Source of the DNA: Pestalotiopsis fici W106-1
Taxonomy: Eukaryota > Ascomycota > Sordariomycetes > Amphisphaeriales > Sporocadaceae
NCBI RefSeq assembly: GCF_000516985.1
Contig: NW_006917100.1
Location: 2,159,490 to 2,223,489 of the forward strand
Reading direction: 5' to 3'
Length of the DNA: 64,000 bases
The translations under genes and the position numbers were made by a program. The notes under the pieces are model-generated. The model saw only the letters and a list, made by a program, of their open reading frames with translations, made no database searches and was not told the DNA's origin. Positions 47,355 to 59,072 of this stretch are shown in pieces; within the stretch, counting starts at the first letter, position 1, and every line of letters begins with the position of its first letter.

Positions 47355-49322
47355 ATGTATCTCTCGGCATTCCTCTCTTTGGCGCTGGCTGCTGCTGGCA
47401 GCGTCGCCCTGCCGGCAACCTCTAGCACCTTTACCAAGACCAAGGTCTTTGAGAAGCCAGCCAATGTGCCGAGCAGGTGGGCCAAGCAGGATAATGTCGT
47501 TGCGGGACTGAACAAGGGCAACACGACTCTGGAACTGCGCATCCAGCTCACATCTCAGAACATGGACAAGTTTCACGATGTGGCGCTCAACGTACGTGAA
47601 ATCGCGAGTCGCCCAGGGCTCCCATGGGGGACTGTAAGACGGGACTTCATAGAGTAGACCCATTGACATTTGCCATGCAGATTGCCACTCCCGGTCATGA
47701 ACTGTACGGAAAGCATCTTTCTCAGGCTGAGATTGACGAGATGATTGCTCCCAAAGATGAATCGAAATCGCTTGTCTTGGATTGGCTCTCCCAATCAGGG
47801 CTCGCCGACAAGTCTTCAGTTTCGTCCCGCGGTAACGCCGTTATTGTAAAGGCGAGCATCTCTGAGATTGAGCAATTGCTAGGAGCAGACTACAACTCAT
47901 ATAGTGAGTACTATCTCGACTTTTTCCTTGTCATGAACCGCGGGCGTTTTGAGGATTTCAATCATGCCCGAGGGCAGAGGGCACCGCGCTGACAGCACAC
48001 AGCCAATAGCGAGACTGGAGAACAGATTGTTAGAACACTCGAGTACAGTCTTCCAGAGAGTCTCGATGGTCATGTCAAGCTGGTTCAGCCGACCAACTTC
48101 TTTGGCTTCAGGTCCTTCCTCAGCACCGACGAGGTTGAGCCCGAGGCGACAGCCATTACGCCCGCAGTCTTGTCCACGCTGTACAACTTTGCATCCAGCA
48201 CGGACACGCAGAGCAACGGACGCATGGGAATTGCCGGGTTCCTGGAGCAGTGGCCGAGCAAGTCTGACCTGCAGACGTTCTTGAACAGACTGGCCATCTT
48301 TGACAACACTGACGAGACGTACACTTGTGCGCTGATCAACGGCGGCACCTGCCCGGCGAGCCCTGGATCTTCGGTGGGTGTAGAGGCCAACCTGGATGTG
48401 CAGTACGCTCGCGCCATCACAAAGGACATTCCCAACGTCTTTTACTCCACCGGCGGTCGCCCGCCGCACGAGGGAGGCGGCACCAACACCAACGAGCCCT
48501 ACCTCGAGTTCCTCGAGTACCTGCAGGGCCTCGACGACGCGGACCTGCCCAACACCGTCTCCATCTCGTACGGCGATGACGAGAGCACCGTCCCGCTGAG
48601 CTACGCCGACACCGTCTGCGACCTGTTTTCGCAGATTGGCGCTCGCGGTGTCTCCATCACTGCTTCCTCGGGTGACTCTTCCGTCGGTACCACGTGCAAG
48701 ACTGCTGATGGATCAGTCGGCTTCACTACCGCATTCCCCGCCGCCTGCCCCTGGATCACCTCGGTCGGTGGCACGTCGGGCACACCCGAGCAGGCATGGA
48801 CATCTGGAGGCGCTGGCTTTAGCGAAATCTTTGGCCAGCCCTCTTACCAGTCCGCGGCCGTCGAGGCGTGGCTTTCCTCCAACGACGACAACGTTGACAA
48901 GTACTTCAACGCCTCGGGCCGCGCATACCCCGACGTCGCGGCTCAGGCTACTGCCGTTCGGATTGTGGTATCTGGATCCACCACTTCGGTTTCGGGCACG
49001 AGCTGCTCTTCGCCCATCTTTGCAAGCATCATCCAGCTCATCAACTCTGCTCGTCTGGCAGATGGCAAGGCGGCTTTGGGCTTCCTGAACCCCTGGCTCT
49101 ACAGCAACGCTTCTTCTGCATTCAATGACATTGCCAGCGGATCGACAACCGGTTGCCGAGGAGTCATCACGGGCGGCGCTGGGTTCTCTGCTGCATCTGT
49201 AAGTTATACACTCCATATACTACAATGCAATATGCTAACAATCACATTAGGGCTGGGATCCAGCTACCGGCTGGGGAACTCCAAACTTTGCCAAGCTCAA
49301 GGCCATCTCGGATTCTACATAG
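47355..49322 (+). CDS. Secreted sedolisin (S53) peptidase, tripeptidyl-peptidase type
   Basis: Exons 47355-47591, 47681-47903, 48003-49198 and 49251-49322 encode 575 aa. A signal peptide (MYLSAFLSLALAAAGSVALP) precedes a pro-domain (about 20-200, including HELYGKHLSQAEIDEM, the usual pro-S53 motif). The catalytic Glu281 and Asp285 are in VEANLDVQY and Ser487 is in SGTSCSSP. The C-terminal calcium site is built from FNDIASG with GC, then GWDPATGWGTPNF from the last exon. These acid peptidases are secreted as zymogens and cut tripeptides from protein N termini at low pH. The third exon must start at 48003; the AG at 48008 would shift the frame. The gene converges on the GMC oxidoreductase, 75 nt apart. 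Confidence 0.95.
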
Positions 49323-49397
49323 GGAGGAGATGATACCTCATATATCGAGTTGAACTATATCAAAGTAGAAAGAAAATGTCCATAGTGTTCAAATATT

Positions 49398-51248
49398 TTA
49401 AATAAGCTCATTTTCCCAACGTCTTTGTTTTGCCCCCTCAATAATGAGCACAGCCGCCTTTTCCGCAATACCGTACGTCGTGGCCTGCGTGTGCGCCGGC
49501 ACCAGCAAAGGCATGATGCTGGCATCGACAACACGCAGGTTCCGCGTCCCGTAGACGCGCAACTCCGGGTCCACCACACCGCCTTGGTCGCGCGGCAGCA
49601 TGGCGCACGTCGAGGCGAGGTGGAAAAAGGAAATGGCCGTCTCTTGGGCAAAGCCGCGCCAGCTCTCGTCGCTGCCACCGACCGCGGGGCCGGGCTCGTA
49701 CTCGCCCGCGAGGACGCTCTTGAGCGGCTCCGTCTGGGCGACTTTGCGGGCAAACTTGCCCAGCTCCACCAAGACTTGAATGTCGTGCTCGTGGGTCAAG
49801 TGATTGGGGTCAATGGCGGGGTGGATACTGATGTTGGACGAAGTGATGTGAACGCTCCCGCGGTTAAGGTTATGCATCAGCGCCGTCACCATTGTTACGT
49901 AATTGCTGCCATAATCTAGGCTGGTTGGTATTGGATAGCTTTTCGCTCCCAGATACTCATCGACGAAAACCATTTCCACCTTTGCGACATTGTCGTTGGC
50001 AAGGAGCTCTAGCTTTTTCTGGTCGAGTATGTTGGATGATTGGCCAATCTCGTCTTGCGCAAGTCGAAGCAAGGCAGAATCAGAATCATTGCCAAATGCT
50101 TGCTTGTAGTTCAAAAGCGATACGGCATCCAAAAGCTCATCATAAATGGTGAATTCTTGGTTCTTCCATAGTGCAAGCTGTTCGGCTGCAAATGTCGTGT
50201 TGAATTTGAGCTTGTCGGATGAAGTCAATCCATCCTTTAGTTTGAAAACGTAGGGGATCGCGACATGATCTTGCAGGTTCTCACCGACACCAGGTAGGTC
50301 AATCACCTGTTCAATACCGGCGGAGTCGAGGACTTCTTTCCCACCGATACCCGAGAGTTCGAGCAATCCCGGGCTCTGTAATGTCCCAGCAGAAAGAATG
50401 ACTTCCTCGGTCGCCGGAATGATTGTCCCGTCTTCAAGTACCACACCAGCTGCGTTTACGCAATTGTCGCTAGACTTTTCCAGATTGATACGCGCCACGC
50501 GAGTATCCAGCAACACCTCGAGATTGCTCCCGGCCAGCGGCAGATATGCGTTCGCGCTGTAGGACCTTGCCCAGGTTTTGGCATCTACACTGCCCGGTTG
50601 AAAAGAGACTCCGCAAGGATATCCGCCCAAGGAGTCAATGTTTCGCTGTATGCCGAGATTCTCTAGCGAATCCCGCCACATGAATCTATGTTGTGGCATA
50701 TAGCGGCCGATAGTGGTGTGAATGGGGCCCTCGTCGCCTCGTACCTCGGACCCGGCTTCGGTCAAGTTGTTGTTTGTGAAGTCCTCGCTTTTCGTCATGT
50801 ACTGGCTCATGGATTCCCAATTCCATCCATCGTTGCCAAGCTCCTCCCATGCATCATAATCGGCAGAGCTTGCTCGATTCCACAGCATGTAATTAAGCGC
50901 AGAAGTCCCGCCCAGAACGCGACCTCTAGGAAGAGGCAACACTCGGTCATTCATTGACTTCTGCGGGAGGGTGGTCATATTCCAATCATAGGGGCCACCG
51001 ATTGTAGAGCCATGCAAACCGGGGATGTTGATCTTGGGCTCGTCGAGAGCCGAGTGTCCGGCTTCAATGAGGAGGATACTCTTGTCGGGCAAGCCAAGAC
51101 TCAGCCTCGAGGCCAATGTAGCTCCGGCTGTGCCACCACCGACAATCACATAATCGTAGGCATCGCGCTGTCCATGGGACGTAGAAGTAGTAGCCAAGGC
51201 CAGCCCGGAAAACATGGCGGCGAAAGATTTCTGCGTCAAAGTATACAT
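49398..51248 (-). CDS. Secreted GMC oxidoreductase (FAD-dependent alcohol/sugar oxidase type)
   Basis: A single exon encodes 616 aa. A weak signal peptide (about 1-26) is followed by the FAD-binding Rossmann motif VIVGGGTAGATLASRL (34-49), the GMC signature PRGRVLGGTSALNYM and the second signature ILSAGTLQSPGLLELSGIG. The catalytic pair is His543 (FHLASTCAM) and His586 (VPAHTQATTYG). This pattern is shared by aryl-alcohol oxidases, glucose dehydrogenases and choline-dehydrogenase-like proteins, so the substrate is open. About ten N-glycosylation sites support secretion. It could supply hydrogen peroxide or reduced cofactors outside the cell. A good TATA word lies 65 nt upstream. Confidence 0.94.
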   Translation of the reverse strand: MYTLTQKSFAAMFSGLALATTSTSHGQRDAYDYVIVGGGTAGATLASRLSLGLPDKSILLIEAGHSALDEPKINIPGLHGSTIGGPYDWNMTTLPQKSMNDRVLPLPRGRVLGGTSALNYMLWNRASSADYDAWEELGNDGWNWESMSQYMTKSEDFTNNNLTEAGSEVRGDEGPIHTTIGRYMPQHRFMWRDSLENLGIQRNIDSLGGYPCGVSFQPGSVDAKTWARSYSANAYLPLAGSNLEVLLDTRVARINLEKSSDNCVNAAGVVLEDGTIIPATEEVILSAGTLQSPGLLELSGIGGKEVLDSAGIEQVIDLPGVGENLQDHVAIPYVFKLKDGLTSSDKLKFNTTFAAEQLALWKNQEFTIYDELLDAVSLLNYKQAFGNDSDSALLRLAQDEIGQSSNILDQKKLELLANDNVAKVEMVFVDEYLGAKSYPIPTSLDYGSNYVTMVTALMHNLNRGSVHITSSNISIHPAIDPNHLTHEHDIQVLVELGKFARKVAQTEPLKSVLAGEYEPGPAVGGSDESWRGFAQETAISFFHLASTCAMLPRDQGGVVDPELRVYGTRNLRVVDASIMPLLVPAHTQATTYGIAEKAAVLIIEGAKQRRWENELI

Positions 51249-53448
51249 GGTTCGTGCAGCAACTGTTTGTAGATGTCAATCACTCACCAAACCATGTTGG
51301 CGAGATGTCGACACTTTTTATACTCTCACTTTGTATATTGAGTTTTGGCCGTCTTTGCGGCTGGGAATCCATCACATGCCTTCGCGCCCAGCTCGAAAGC
51401 GGAGAAACCGTTATACAACCCAATGGCATTCAACAATCATGCCCAATTCTGAGAGGCTAGCAGATCAATCAAAGTCTCTTTGGCTTAAGCTTTGCCAGGA
51501 AGCCAGACGGGGAAAACGGTGATCCCGGGCCGATGGGGGCTGGGTGTCATTAATTCGCCAGCGTTGCATAGGTCAGCATGCCGACTTGAAGAGCAAAAAT
51601 CAATATTCCAGCTGTGTAACGTTGCCCACTGCACACCAGGCATATGTATTGCCACGTCTTTGTCGTACAGAGTAGGGCTTCTTCTGAGGCACCTCGACTT
51701 GGAATGCATGTAAAATCTAGACCTTGGAGTTGTCGGAATTACCCAGGTAAGGCATATTCCGAATAGAGTTCAAACCCCGCGCTCCTCCCCTCCAGATGTA
51801 CTGCAAACCCAATGCTCAAGCGGGCGTATGCAAGACTCTTTCCCAATTGCACTCCATGCTCACACATGTCAGCGTAGAATCTTGAGAATAACAGTGCAGA
51901 ATGCGACTATCCGGTGGCGTCCAATGAGACGGACAAGAGGAGGCGGCGACGAAATGAAGCAGGGAGCGTCGGCCGAAACAAAGACGACAGATACGGCATT
52001 AAAGCGATGGTATCGTGTACCCTGGTCCGGATCGCGCGCGCACGTCTATCGCCTACTGTCGCATGTCGCCATTCGGGGCCGGATTCGTAGTGATGCTACC
52101 GAAAGCCATCGCACCAGCTTACGTGTAGCGCCTAACCTGGTTCTCTGAACATTTTTCTCATATCAATATCACCGGGACGTAATTACCTACAAGTTCGATT
52201 CGCCTCGCCGAAGCTTTTGTCTGCTGCGCGTACACAGAGCCGCCCGCGTCGTTGAGCTAGCGTGTGTCATATTCACCTCGTCGTTACATATAATATATAA
52301 TGCGCGAGGCGCGGAATTTCATGTGTATTACTGCCATATACCTGCCTAGCCATAATAGCATTTTTGCGGACTAGTACCGACGCGACTGAAGCGACCAATA
52401 TATATCACCTCCTACGGCGTAATGGCGAAGCGCATTGTATCTAGCTATCGAGGCCTGGGCTTGACCGACGCGCCTGGGCTAACACCCCAACCCCGTCTCC
52501 CTCACCTGGTCAATGTTTCGTGGTCTCGCGTCTAGACAATATAGTATGGCCAAGCGCGTAATCAACCCACGGAACATTCGGTAAGCACTCTGGCATCCGT
52601 GCCGGACGCTGGTGACGTTGCGTACTGCCTATCGACGACGGCCCCTCTATCGCTATCCGCTCTTGTTGGTGGCATCAATTCGGATACAGGCTCCTTATGA
52701 CTGCTGGCCTCGCCTTACCCGGAGCAAAGGTGGAGGGAACAAAATTCGCGCAATAGAGTATTATTCCATCTCGACCTACCGACAAATGCTGGAGACCACC
52801 GCACACCTCGCTGGCCGCTAAAGTCCGCCATCCAGGATAGATAAAACCCCTGCCGGCGGCTAGGGTATTGGAATCGCACAATTCCATACCAGCATACCAT
52901 CACCCGCGGCGCCTGGCCTTGGCCATATACACTTGCAATCCGTGCAGGTATTATAACTACGCCAACATCTGTACGGATATAGCGCGTGCAGGCAACTAAG
53001 ATCTTGACAATAGATATTGACTATGCTCATCGTCCATCTTCATTATGACAAGCGGGCGAACGTTATGAAGCTATGGCGCCGTGGCCATACGCGTCCATCG
53101 GTTTGTGCCTTACTCTGTATCCGAATGCTCCTACGTTAATTCAACCCCAAAGAAAAAGCAATCTTTACATGCGTCGGCACTTATTTGTAGTATAAAACCC
53201 CTTGCTAAAACCCATTGCTCGCTAATTAGGTATATAAAGGATAGGATAAGACAAAAACGAGGATTCAACGAAAGAAGCAAAACTTCACGCTGAGAAGAAA
53301 ATCCTGCTTTGCCACGAGTCTCCGCTCCTCTTCCTCCTCTCCTTTACATTTATCTTTTCCCTGTCCTTTTCCCTTTTCCTTTTTACTGGCTATACCACTA
53401 TATGTTCGATTAACCCGTCGCCTCTTTATCGTCCTTCTTGTTGGCAAT
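51249..53448. other. 2.2 kb degenerate-looking intergenic region
   Basis: From about 51,850 the base texture changes: GC-rich words with many CpG alternate with AT runs such as TATAATATATAAT near 52285. No open frame has a recognisable motif. The pattern suggests old, heavily mutated sequence, possibly a transposon remnant, but I find no terminal repeats. The promoter of the orphan gene occupies the right end. Confidence 0.4.
51313..51321 (-). promoter_or_regulatory. TATA box of the GMC oxidoreductase gene
   Basis: The minus strand reads TATAAAAAG, close to consensus, 65 nt before the ATG at 51248. Confidence 0.55.
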
Positions 53449-55020
53449 ATGTCCCCTTCTTCGGCATGGGCGGATCCGAAACTTGTGAACACTTATAAGT
53501 GCTGTGTTCACTGCCTTGGTTTATTGCTACAGCATAAAAGCGAGAAATGCCCGAAATATACATACGAGACCATCTCTTGCGATTTGCAGCGTCGCTATAA
53601 AGACCATTCTAAGGATCCGGGCCTCCCTTTAGCCTGCGATAAGTGTAGCAAGGCCAAAAGACCCTGTGCTCCTATAGGCAAGGGATTCCCTTCCGAACTT
53701 ACTCGACTTATTAACCATTTTCTTGATGCCACGGAGGAGATCCGCAATCACAAAATCGCCTTGAAAGAGCAAAACCCCGGAATGGGAGATGATGACGTAC
53801 GTATTTTTAATGTTATTCAGCTTTATATATGGATTATAGGGGTTTGCCCTTTCTTCTTTAATATTATCTTATACCCGCCTTTTTATATAGCTTGTTGCAG
53901 TTCTCGTCTATCTTATAAACTTACCTTTTTGCAGATCCGAGTCCATACGAGCAAGATGCTGCAAGCACGTTGGGCTAATGCTCAGACCGCCTTGAGTATA
54001 GAATGGAGTTCGTTTAGTGCAAAATACGGCCCTTTCTCCCGCGTACCGGCTTCCGTCAAAGGAACTCAGATTCCGCTCAAGCATCTCCTTTATATGTCCT
54101 CGGTCGCTGCTAAAGTTGAGCCTGCATATACTCCCGACCACGGTGCATTGGCTTATCTACACCCGTGGCTTTCAATGGTAAACAGCGGCGCAGTTCTTGA
54201 AACACAGCGGGCCTCCTCCGTCCGTACGGGGCATTCCGAGAAGCCTAAAGGGCTGGAGCAGCCAGATGTCTCCGCAGAGACGGAGCGACCAGATGCCTCT
54301 GCTAGGACGGACCAACCGAAAAGACCAGCAGGTATTGACAGCGACGACGATGGGAGTAACACCCCGCCACCAAAGAGGCATACTGCTTCTAGGAAGATAG
54401 CCGCGACCAAGACGCTCGGTGGTCCGCTGACTTCCGCTCCTTCCATCATCCGCGACTCACAAGATCTTGGCAGCTCGCCACACAGTCCAGTCATCAAGTC
54501 TGGCTTACGCCCCCTCCCATGCCCTGCCCCCCCTTTGATGCCGTCGCCTTCGCCATGGCAGGCTGAGTTCAAGACCGGAGCGTCTGCAATGGCCGACGCA
54601 CTAGGCCAGCTAATGGTCCAATCGGCTACGGCAGCGGCGGGACCTCCAATTGCACCTCTCGTGGCCTCTATAGATGCCCAGGTAGCGCAGTTGCCAGAGC
54701 AATTTGCTCGGTCTCAAAGCGCCATCGCCAAGCTCAATACAAAGGCCAACCGTGCCGATGCGCAGATCAAGGAGGTCAAGGAGACACTCGACAACTTCGC
54801 CAAGCGCCAGGAGGAGATGTTGGTTAGTCTACGAGATCTATATCAGTGTGTTCGGGACGTTGAGAGGCAAAACGGTCGGACACATGACCTTCTTGACCGC
54901 CTTCTCGACCGTGTACGTAAATCCGAGTATTTCTGTCTCCATCCTCTTTTATCTCCCCCTTCCCTCTCCTAGTTGATCATCGGCAACGTAAAGGGCTGTT
55001 TTTATCGCGGAGGGAGGTAA
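53449..55020 (+). CDS. Orphan cysteine-rich, coiled-coil protein
   Basis: Proposed exons 53449-53796, 53935-54912 and 54973-55020 encode 457 aa. The N terminus (about 1-85) has nine cysteines, including CCVHC, KCPKY and ACDKCSKAKRPC; the last has the CX2CX6C spacing of the first half of a Zn2Cys6 cluster, without a second half. A middle region follows, then acidic/proline-rich disorder (about 215-330) with repeated QP-D and RP-D units and a nuclear-type basic stretch. A coiled coil (about 365-440) lies near the end. The introns (138 and 60 nt) have GTACGT donors; both are multiples of three, and the first carries no in-frame stop, so an unspliced form would read through. I do not recognise the family. 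A DNA- or RNA-binding role is a guess. Confidence 0.55.
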
Positions 55021-56720
55021 TTAGTTCTGCACCAGCGGCTGTAATTTGGTCCCGAAGCCGCCCGTTGAAAGAACCTTTGTCGAGTATCTGACTAACCGCT
55101 CTATACAGTAGCGAACCGAACATTACAAGGACGACGAGGACGGTGACTATAGGCGCGCTCAAGTCGACAGGGAAGGGCTAGTGGGCGCGCCTCGTTTCAC
55201 ACGGGATGTACGTGATAAGCAATGAAATATCCTCGCTTGATGCGCCATAGCGTGGCTGTGTTGTGCGGCACCCTTCGGGTGACACATCGGGAAGGGCTTG
55301 TTTAGTCTGTTTGTTCACACAATCTTTTCGTAGATGTAGGCCATCTTTAATTTTACTCTTTATTTTAGATAGAAGTCGTATCGTCGCTCCTCTGATACTA
55401 TACTGGTCCCGGGTTCATGTCTTTGTAATATGGTGGTCAATGGTGCGGCCAAGGCACGGCTCAATGCAGCTATTGCTGACCAGACTTGTTGTCAATCATG
55501 ATGATCAAGAAAGGGTCATGATGATGATGATGCAGATGCAGCTGGATTCGTGTTGTTGTGGTTGTTGTTGGAATTGTCAATGGTCATGCCTTCAAAGCTG
55601 AAGAAAGAGTAGCGATCGTCAGTGTCAAATTGACTGCGAATCCCAGACATTGCTCCATGCCCTACTTTCCCTGGCTGCAAACGTTCGCATTCGCGGTCGC
55701 TTTCGCTTTCGCGTTTGTGTTGATCTTCTTCTTCATCACTTGGCCCTAGTCACTTCTGCTTCAGATGGGGAAGAGAACAGACAGACAAAACAGCTAAAGA
55801 CAGAGTGTCCTGGCCATGGTGAAAGAGACGATAGGGAATGAATGATTCCTACCTCTAATAAACAAGTTTGCGGTTCGCGGAGACGGATAAGGTCGACTAG
55901 TAGTATCGCGACCGGCAAGTGGGCAGGAGCATTGTAGAGGAAGATGAACCAAACGTTCAGCGATCATTCCCCTAGGGAGGTGAATTGCCGGCAGGCAGTT
56001 GACAGGTGTCGGCTCGACAGATTACCGAGAGCTTCTTGGATTAAAATGAGCCATGGCTGCCAAGAATCTAGAGCAGTATCTGTACGTGCAGATTATATGC
56101 AAACCCAACGGTTTTCTTCCCGGAGGTGGGACGATTTTGACCTTGGCCCTCACCCGCCGAGCGCAGAGAACTCCGGCGTCGGAGAGCCGCGTCCATCTTC
56201 TGTAACCTGGAGGTCCCCTAAAGAGTCACCAAAATGAATTGAAAATGTCGCTCTGGAATCTTTTGGTTAAGGGTCATTTGCGCCAAGGTTTTAAGCTGAA
56301 TGACCATGGAGCCTCTAATGGCGTGAGCCAAGTCCACTGGAGTGTCTTGGCTGATGGCTGTGAGCCACCCAGAAAACCAAATCACCGAGCCCCCCAAAAT
56401 GCGCCAAGGCACCAAGAAAAGAAGAAACTCCACGTGAATGGATTCTGGGGTAATAAGGGGAGTTGATACATGAATCTGGGTCCAGCCAGTGTCCCCGGTC
56501 CCGTTTTTTTTTCTTTGATTATCTTCTTCTTTTTATCTAAACATAAGATTTATTCAATCAGAAAATCTTGGTGCGCAACGTTGGAGCAGTGTGTTTCTGC
56601 TGAAATATATATCCTTGCGCTCCAAGTTTCTCCGCCAATTCTTCGTTCAGTGTGGTGGTGTCACCTACAACTACATTAGGCGCTCCAAGCCTATAAATAT
56701 ACTACAAACTGGCCGCTCAA
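55021..56720. other. Intergenic region with ATG/CAG-type microsatellite
   Basis: Contains a short trinucleotide-like run (ATGATGATGATG then CAGATGCAG) around 55515-55540 and several GTTGTTG copies nearby. Open frames are short and motif-free. The right end is the promoter of the PPxY protein. Confidence 0.5.
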
Positions 56721-57485
56721 ATGTCAATCGACTCGGAACCACCTCCATCCTACTCGGATGTCGTCGCAATCAAACAGGCATTCGCGCATCTCGACCGTGC
56801 CCGTGGCGGTTATTCATTCCCAGAAAGATTCAGTATATGGCCCAACAGTCATGATTCGGCAGTCAAGTGGCTCTTGGGAGAATCCACACGTCACCGGCCG
56901 CTGTATGCCATCAGCAGAAGGGAGCAGCGAAGCGGCAACAAACCCGACGTGATTTTGCACAATGGCATCTCCCTCAAGGATCATTCTCTGGCGTCGTTTC
57001 GGTCATTCCAGCCAAAGACGTGGAGCGTAAGGTTGCCAAGCCACGCCGAGCCCAATGCGAGTTTGATCGTTTCAGCACCTAGCGACTGGCGTGCTCAAAA
57101 ACGGCCTCTGCTCAGGTTCTCCATCGAGACGGATGTGCACAATCGACTCGAGGAATTCGAATGGCGCTCTAGTAATAATGAAAACATTCGCGCGTCGCTA
57201 GGCGGCGACTCGCTCGGTCTGCTTGGATGGAAATTGGTCCGCATTGTTCAGGACGACTTGACGAGGCAGATACCGGGCCCCCGAGGAGCCTGGCCGAGAA
57301 CAAAAAATGGTGCAGAGATTGTCGCTGTCTTTACAAACTCTGAAACTGCTCTGTCGGAATGGCGTTTTGCCTTCCTGGGGACCGCCACGACCGCCGCTCT
57401 CGGTTCCAATTGGCAGTTGATGGCCATCTCGACGGCTTTGATCTTGTTGGACACGGCGCTCAGAGTAGAGCGAAAAGCTGCCTGA
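56721..57485 (+). CDS. Uncharacterised fungal protein with PPxY motif
   Basis: A single exon of 254 codons from an ATG at 56721. A PPPSYSD motif at the N terminus (residues 7-13) is of the type bound by WW domains of Rsp5/Nedd4-like ubiquitin ligases. A beta-rich central region follows (PLYAIS, DVILHNG, RPLLRFSIET, EEFEWRSS, GWKLVRIV, GAEIVAVF), with spacing that recalls tubby-C-terminal/LURP-one-like folds. The C-terminal 30 residues are hydrophobic (SNWQLMAISTALILLDTALRV) and could be a tail helix. I recall similar proteins only as fungal hypotheticals. A role in membrane or lipid association is inference. Confidence 0.72.
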   Translation: MSIDSEPPPSYSDVVAIKQAFAHLDRARGGYSFPERFSIWPNSHDSAVKWLLGESTRHRPLYAISRREQRSGNKPDVILHNGISLKDHSLASFRSFQPKTWSVRLPSHAEPNASLIVSAPSDWRAQKRPLLRFSIETDVHNRLEEFEWRSSNNENIRASLGGDSLGLLGWKLVRIVQDDLTRQIPGPRGAWPRTKNGAEIVAVFTNSETALSEWRFAFLGTATTAALGSNWQLMAISTALILLDTALRVERKAA

Positions 57486-59072
57486 TCTTTCAAGCTTCAA
57501 CATTTGCAGAAAAATGTCTTGTTTCCAGCGACTCGACCAAAAGTCGATCCCAAGTAATTCTTTGATACCACATTCATCACATTTTAACTGTAATATATAG
57601 AAAGAGATTCTTTCTTTCCTTTTAGAAAAAGCCAAGAAATTCATATTATTCTTTTCTATCTGCTTCTGTGATGACCAGCTCTCGATAACCCAAAAATCTG
57701 CCAAGCTAGCCAATTGTGCCAGACTCCTTTGAGCCGATCCAGTCCTCATTTTTCTTTCAAACTCTTCTGGTGTCGCCGCCAGTTGGGGCAGAGAGATGTC
57801 GTGGTTCGCGAGTTGTTGACGTCAGAGTTGGAGTCGCTAACAGATGGTATCTCGCTGTCTCCAGCAGACCCATGCAATAGGTAGGCAAGTAAAGGTCTTG
57901 TTGATTGAAACCGATAGTAGAGTGGAAAAGACTGTTGTGTAAAGTTGCGCATCATAGCGAAGAAATGGAACGCTATCGTCGCAAACCAGATGACCCAAGC
58001 GATTTCAAACATCTCGCCCACGTTTCGCAATGGGTTCTCACAGAACATGGTATCCCACGTATAAATTTGTTATTGGATCTGGGTAGTGTTTGGTGTTGGC
58101 TGTGATCGGAACATATGTAGGAATCGGAGCTGTCTTCATCCTAAGAGCCTATTGTGAGACGAATCGCGAGTAGTTGTGCACCATTACGACATACAGGCGG
58201 AAGGTCAGTCCAAATCCATAAGACATAGATATTGATGAGGTAGTTGCTCGAGCCACTCGCATGCGCACCATCAACCTCATATCTTGAACCAGAGATTAGG
58301 CTTGGGAGATGATGTGACTGGTGTCTGCCTAAGAAAATGTGGTAGAAAAGAATGAAATGCTTGAAGGAATAAAATGCTTGAAAGGAAAAGTGAAGAAGGA
58401 GAAAGAATAAGGATGGAAGTTTGGGTTGGAAAAGGTTAATAAATACTTGAGAGGGATGCTGCAATAATAACAACAACAACAACCGTCGTGGTTGCTACAT
58501 AGTATCGGGGGGAAACACCAGCAGTCGCTATGCACGAAAGAAAGACGATTGAAGGACCAAGGATTTCTCTGTGCCTCCCTCCACAATACTCATGGTAGAT
58601 TAGTGCAGGCAACTGCAGACTTCTGGGCTCCATATGTACAGATAGATTCATGGCGGGGAGCATCAATGCGTTTTCACCTGACTTGACGCTGATCTTGATG
58701 TGAACGAGGCATCGCCGGATTGAACATAATTTATTCGATCTTGACTGAAAGCGTCTTGAACTGCGCATGCATGAGACGCAAAATTGAATGGTGCGCAGGG
58801 AACGAATTTCCCATGCATCATATCTTGTCCTCCATCATCTCTACGTCAAGACGATCCTGAACCTTCAATAGGCAGGAAAAATACGACGCGCTCGAGGCAC
58901 ATGACGTGGCTGTTGCTAGCCGTAGTCTCGATCGCCGAGCGCTGAGGAAATCTCATCCTTACAGCAGGCCCCTGCCATACAAATATGGTTCTGTCTTTCC
59001 AAGACTACCTTTGAAAGTCATCTCTTTCCGAATCTGGCCATCCCTAGGTAAACAATTTGAGAAGCTGTACCG
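57486..59072. other. Intergenic region with possible decayed membrane-protein gene
   Basis: On the minus strand two fragments have hydrophobic, protein-like character: 58048-57746 (IAWVIWFATIAFHFFAMM, 100 codons) and part of 58482-58141 (NYLINIYVLWIWTDLP). They are in different frames, and I could not join them with convincing splice sites. They may be a pseudogene or chance. The rest is intergenic. Confidence 0.35.

Noticed and set aside
54977..55162. A 61-codon minus-strand frame with a hydrophobic start
   Set aside because: Overlaps the end of the orphan gene, lacks a family match and is short.
55510..55545. Trinucleotide run as a CRISPR-like or satellite array
   Set aside because: Only a short microsatellite; no spaced direct repeats anywhere in the window.
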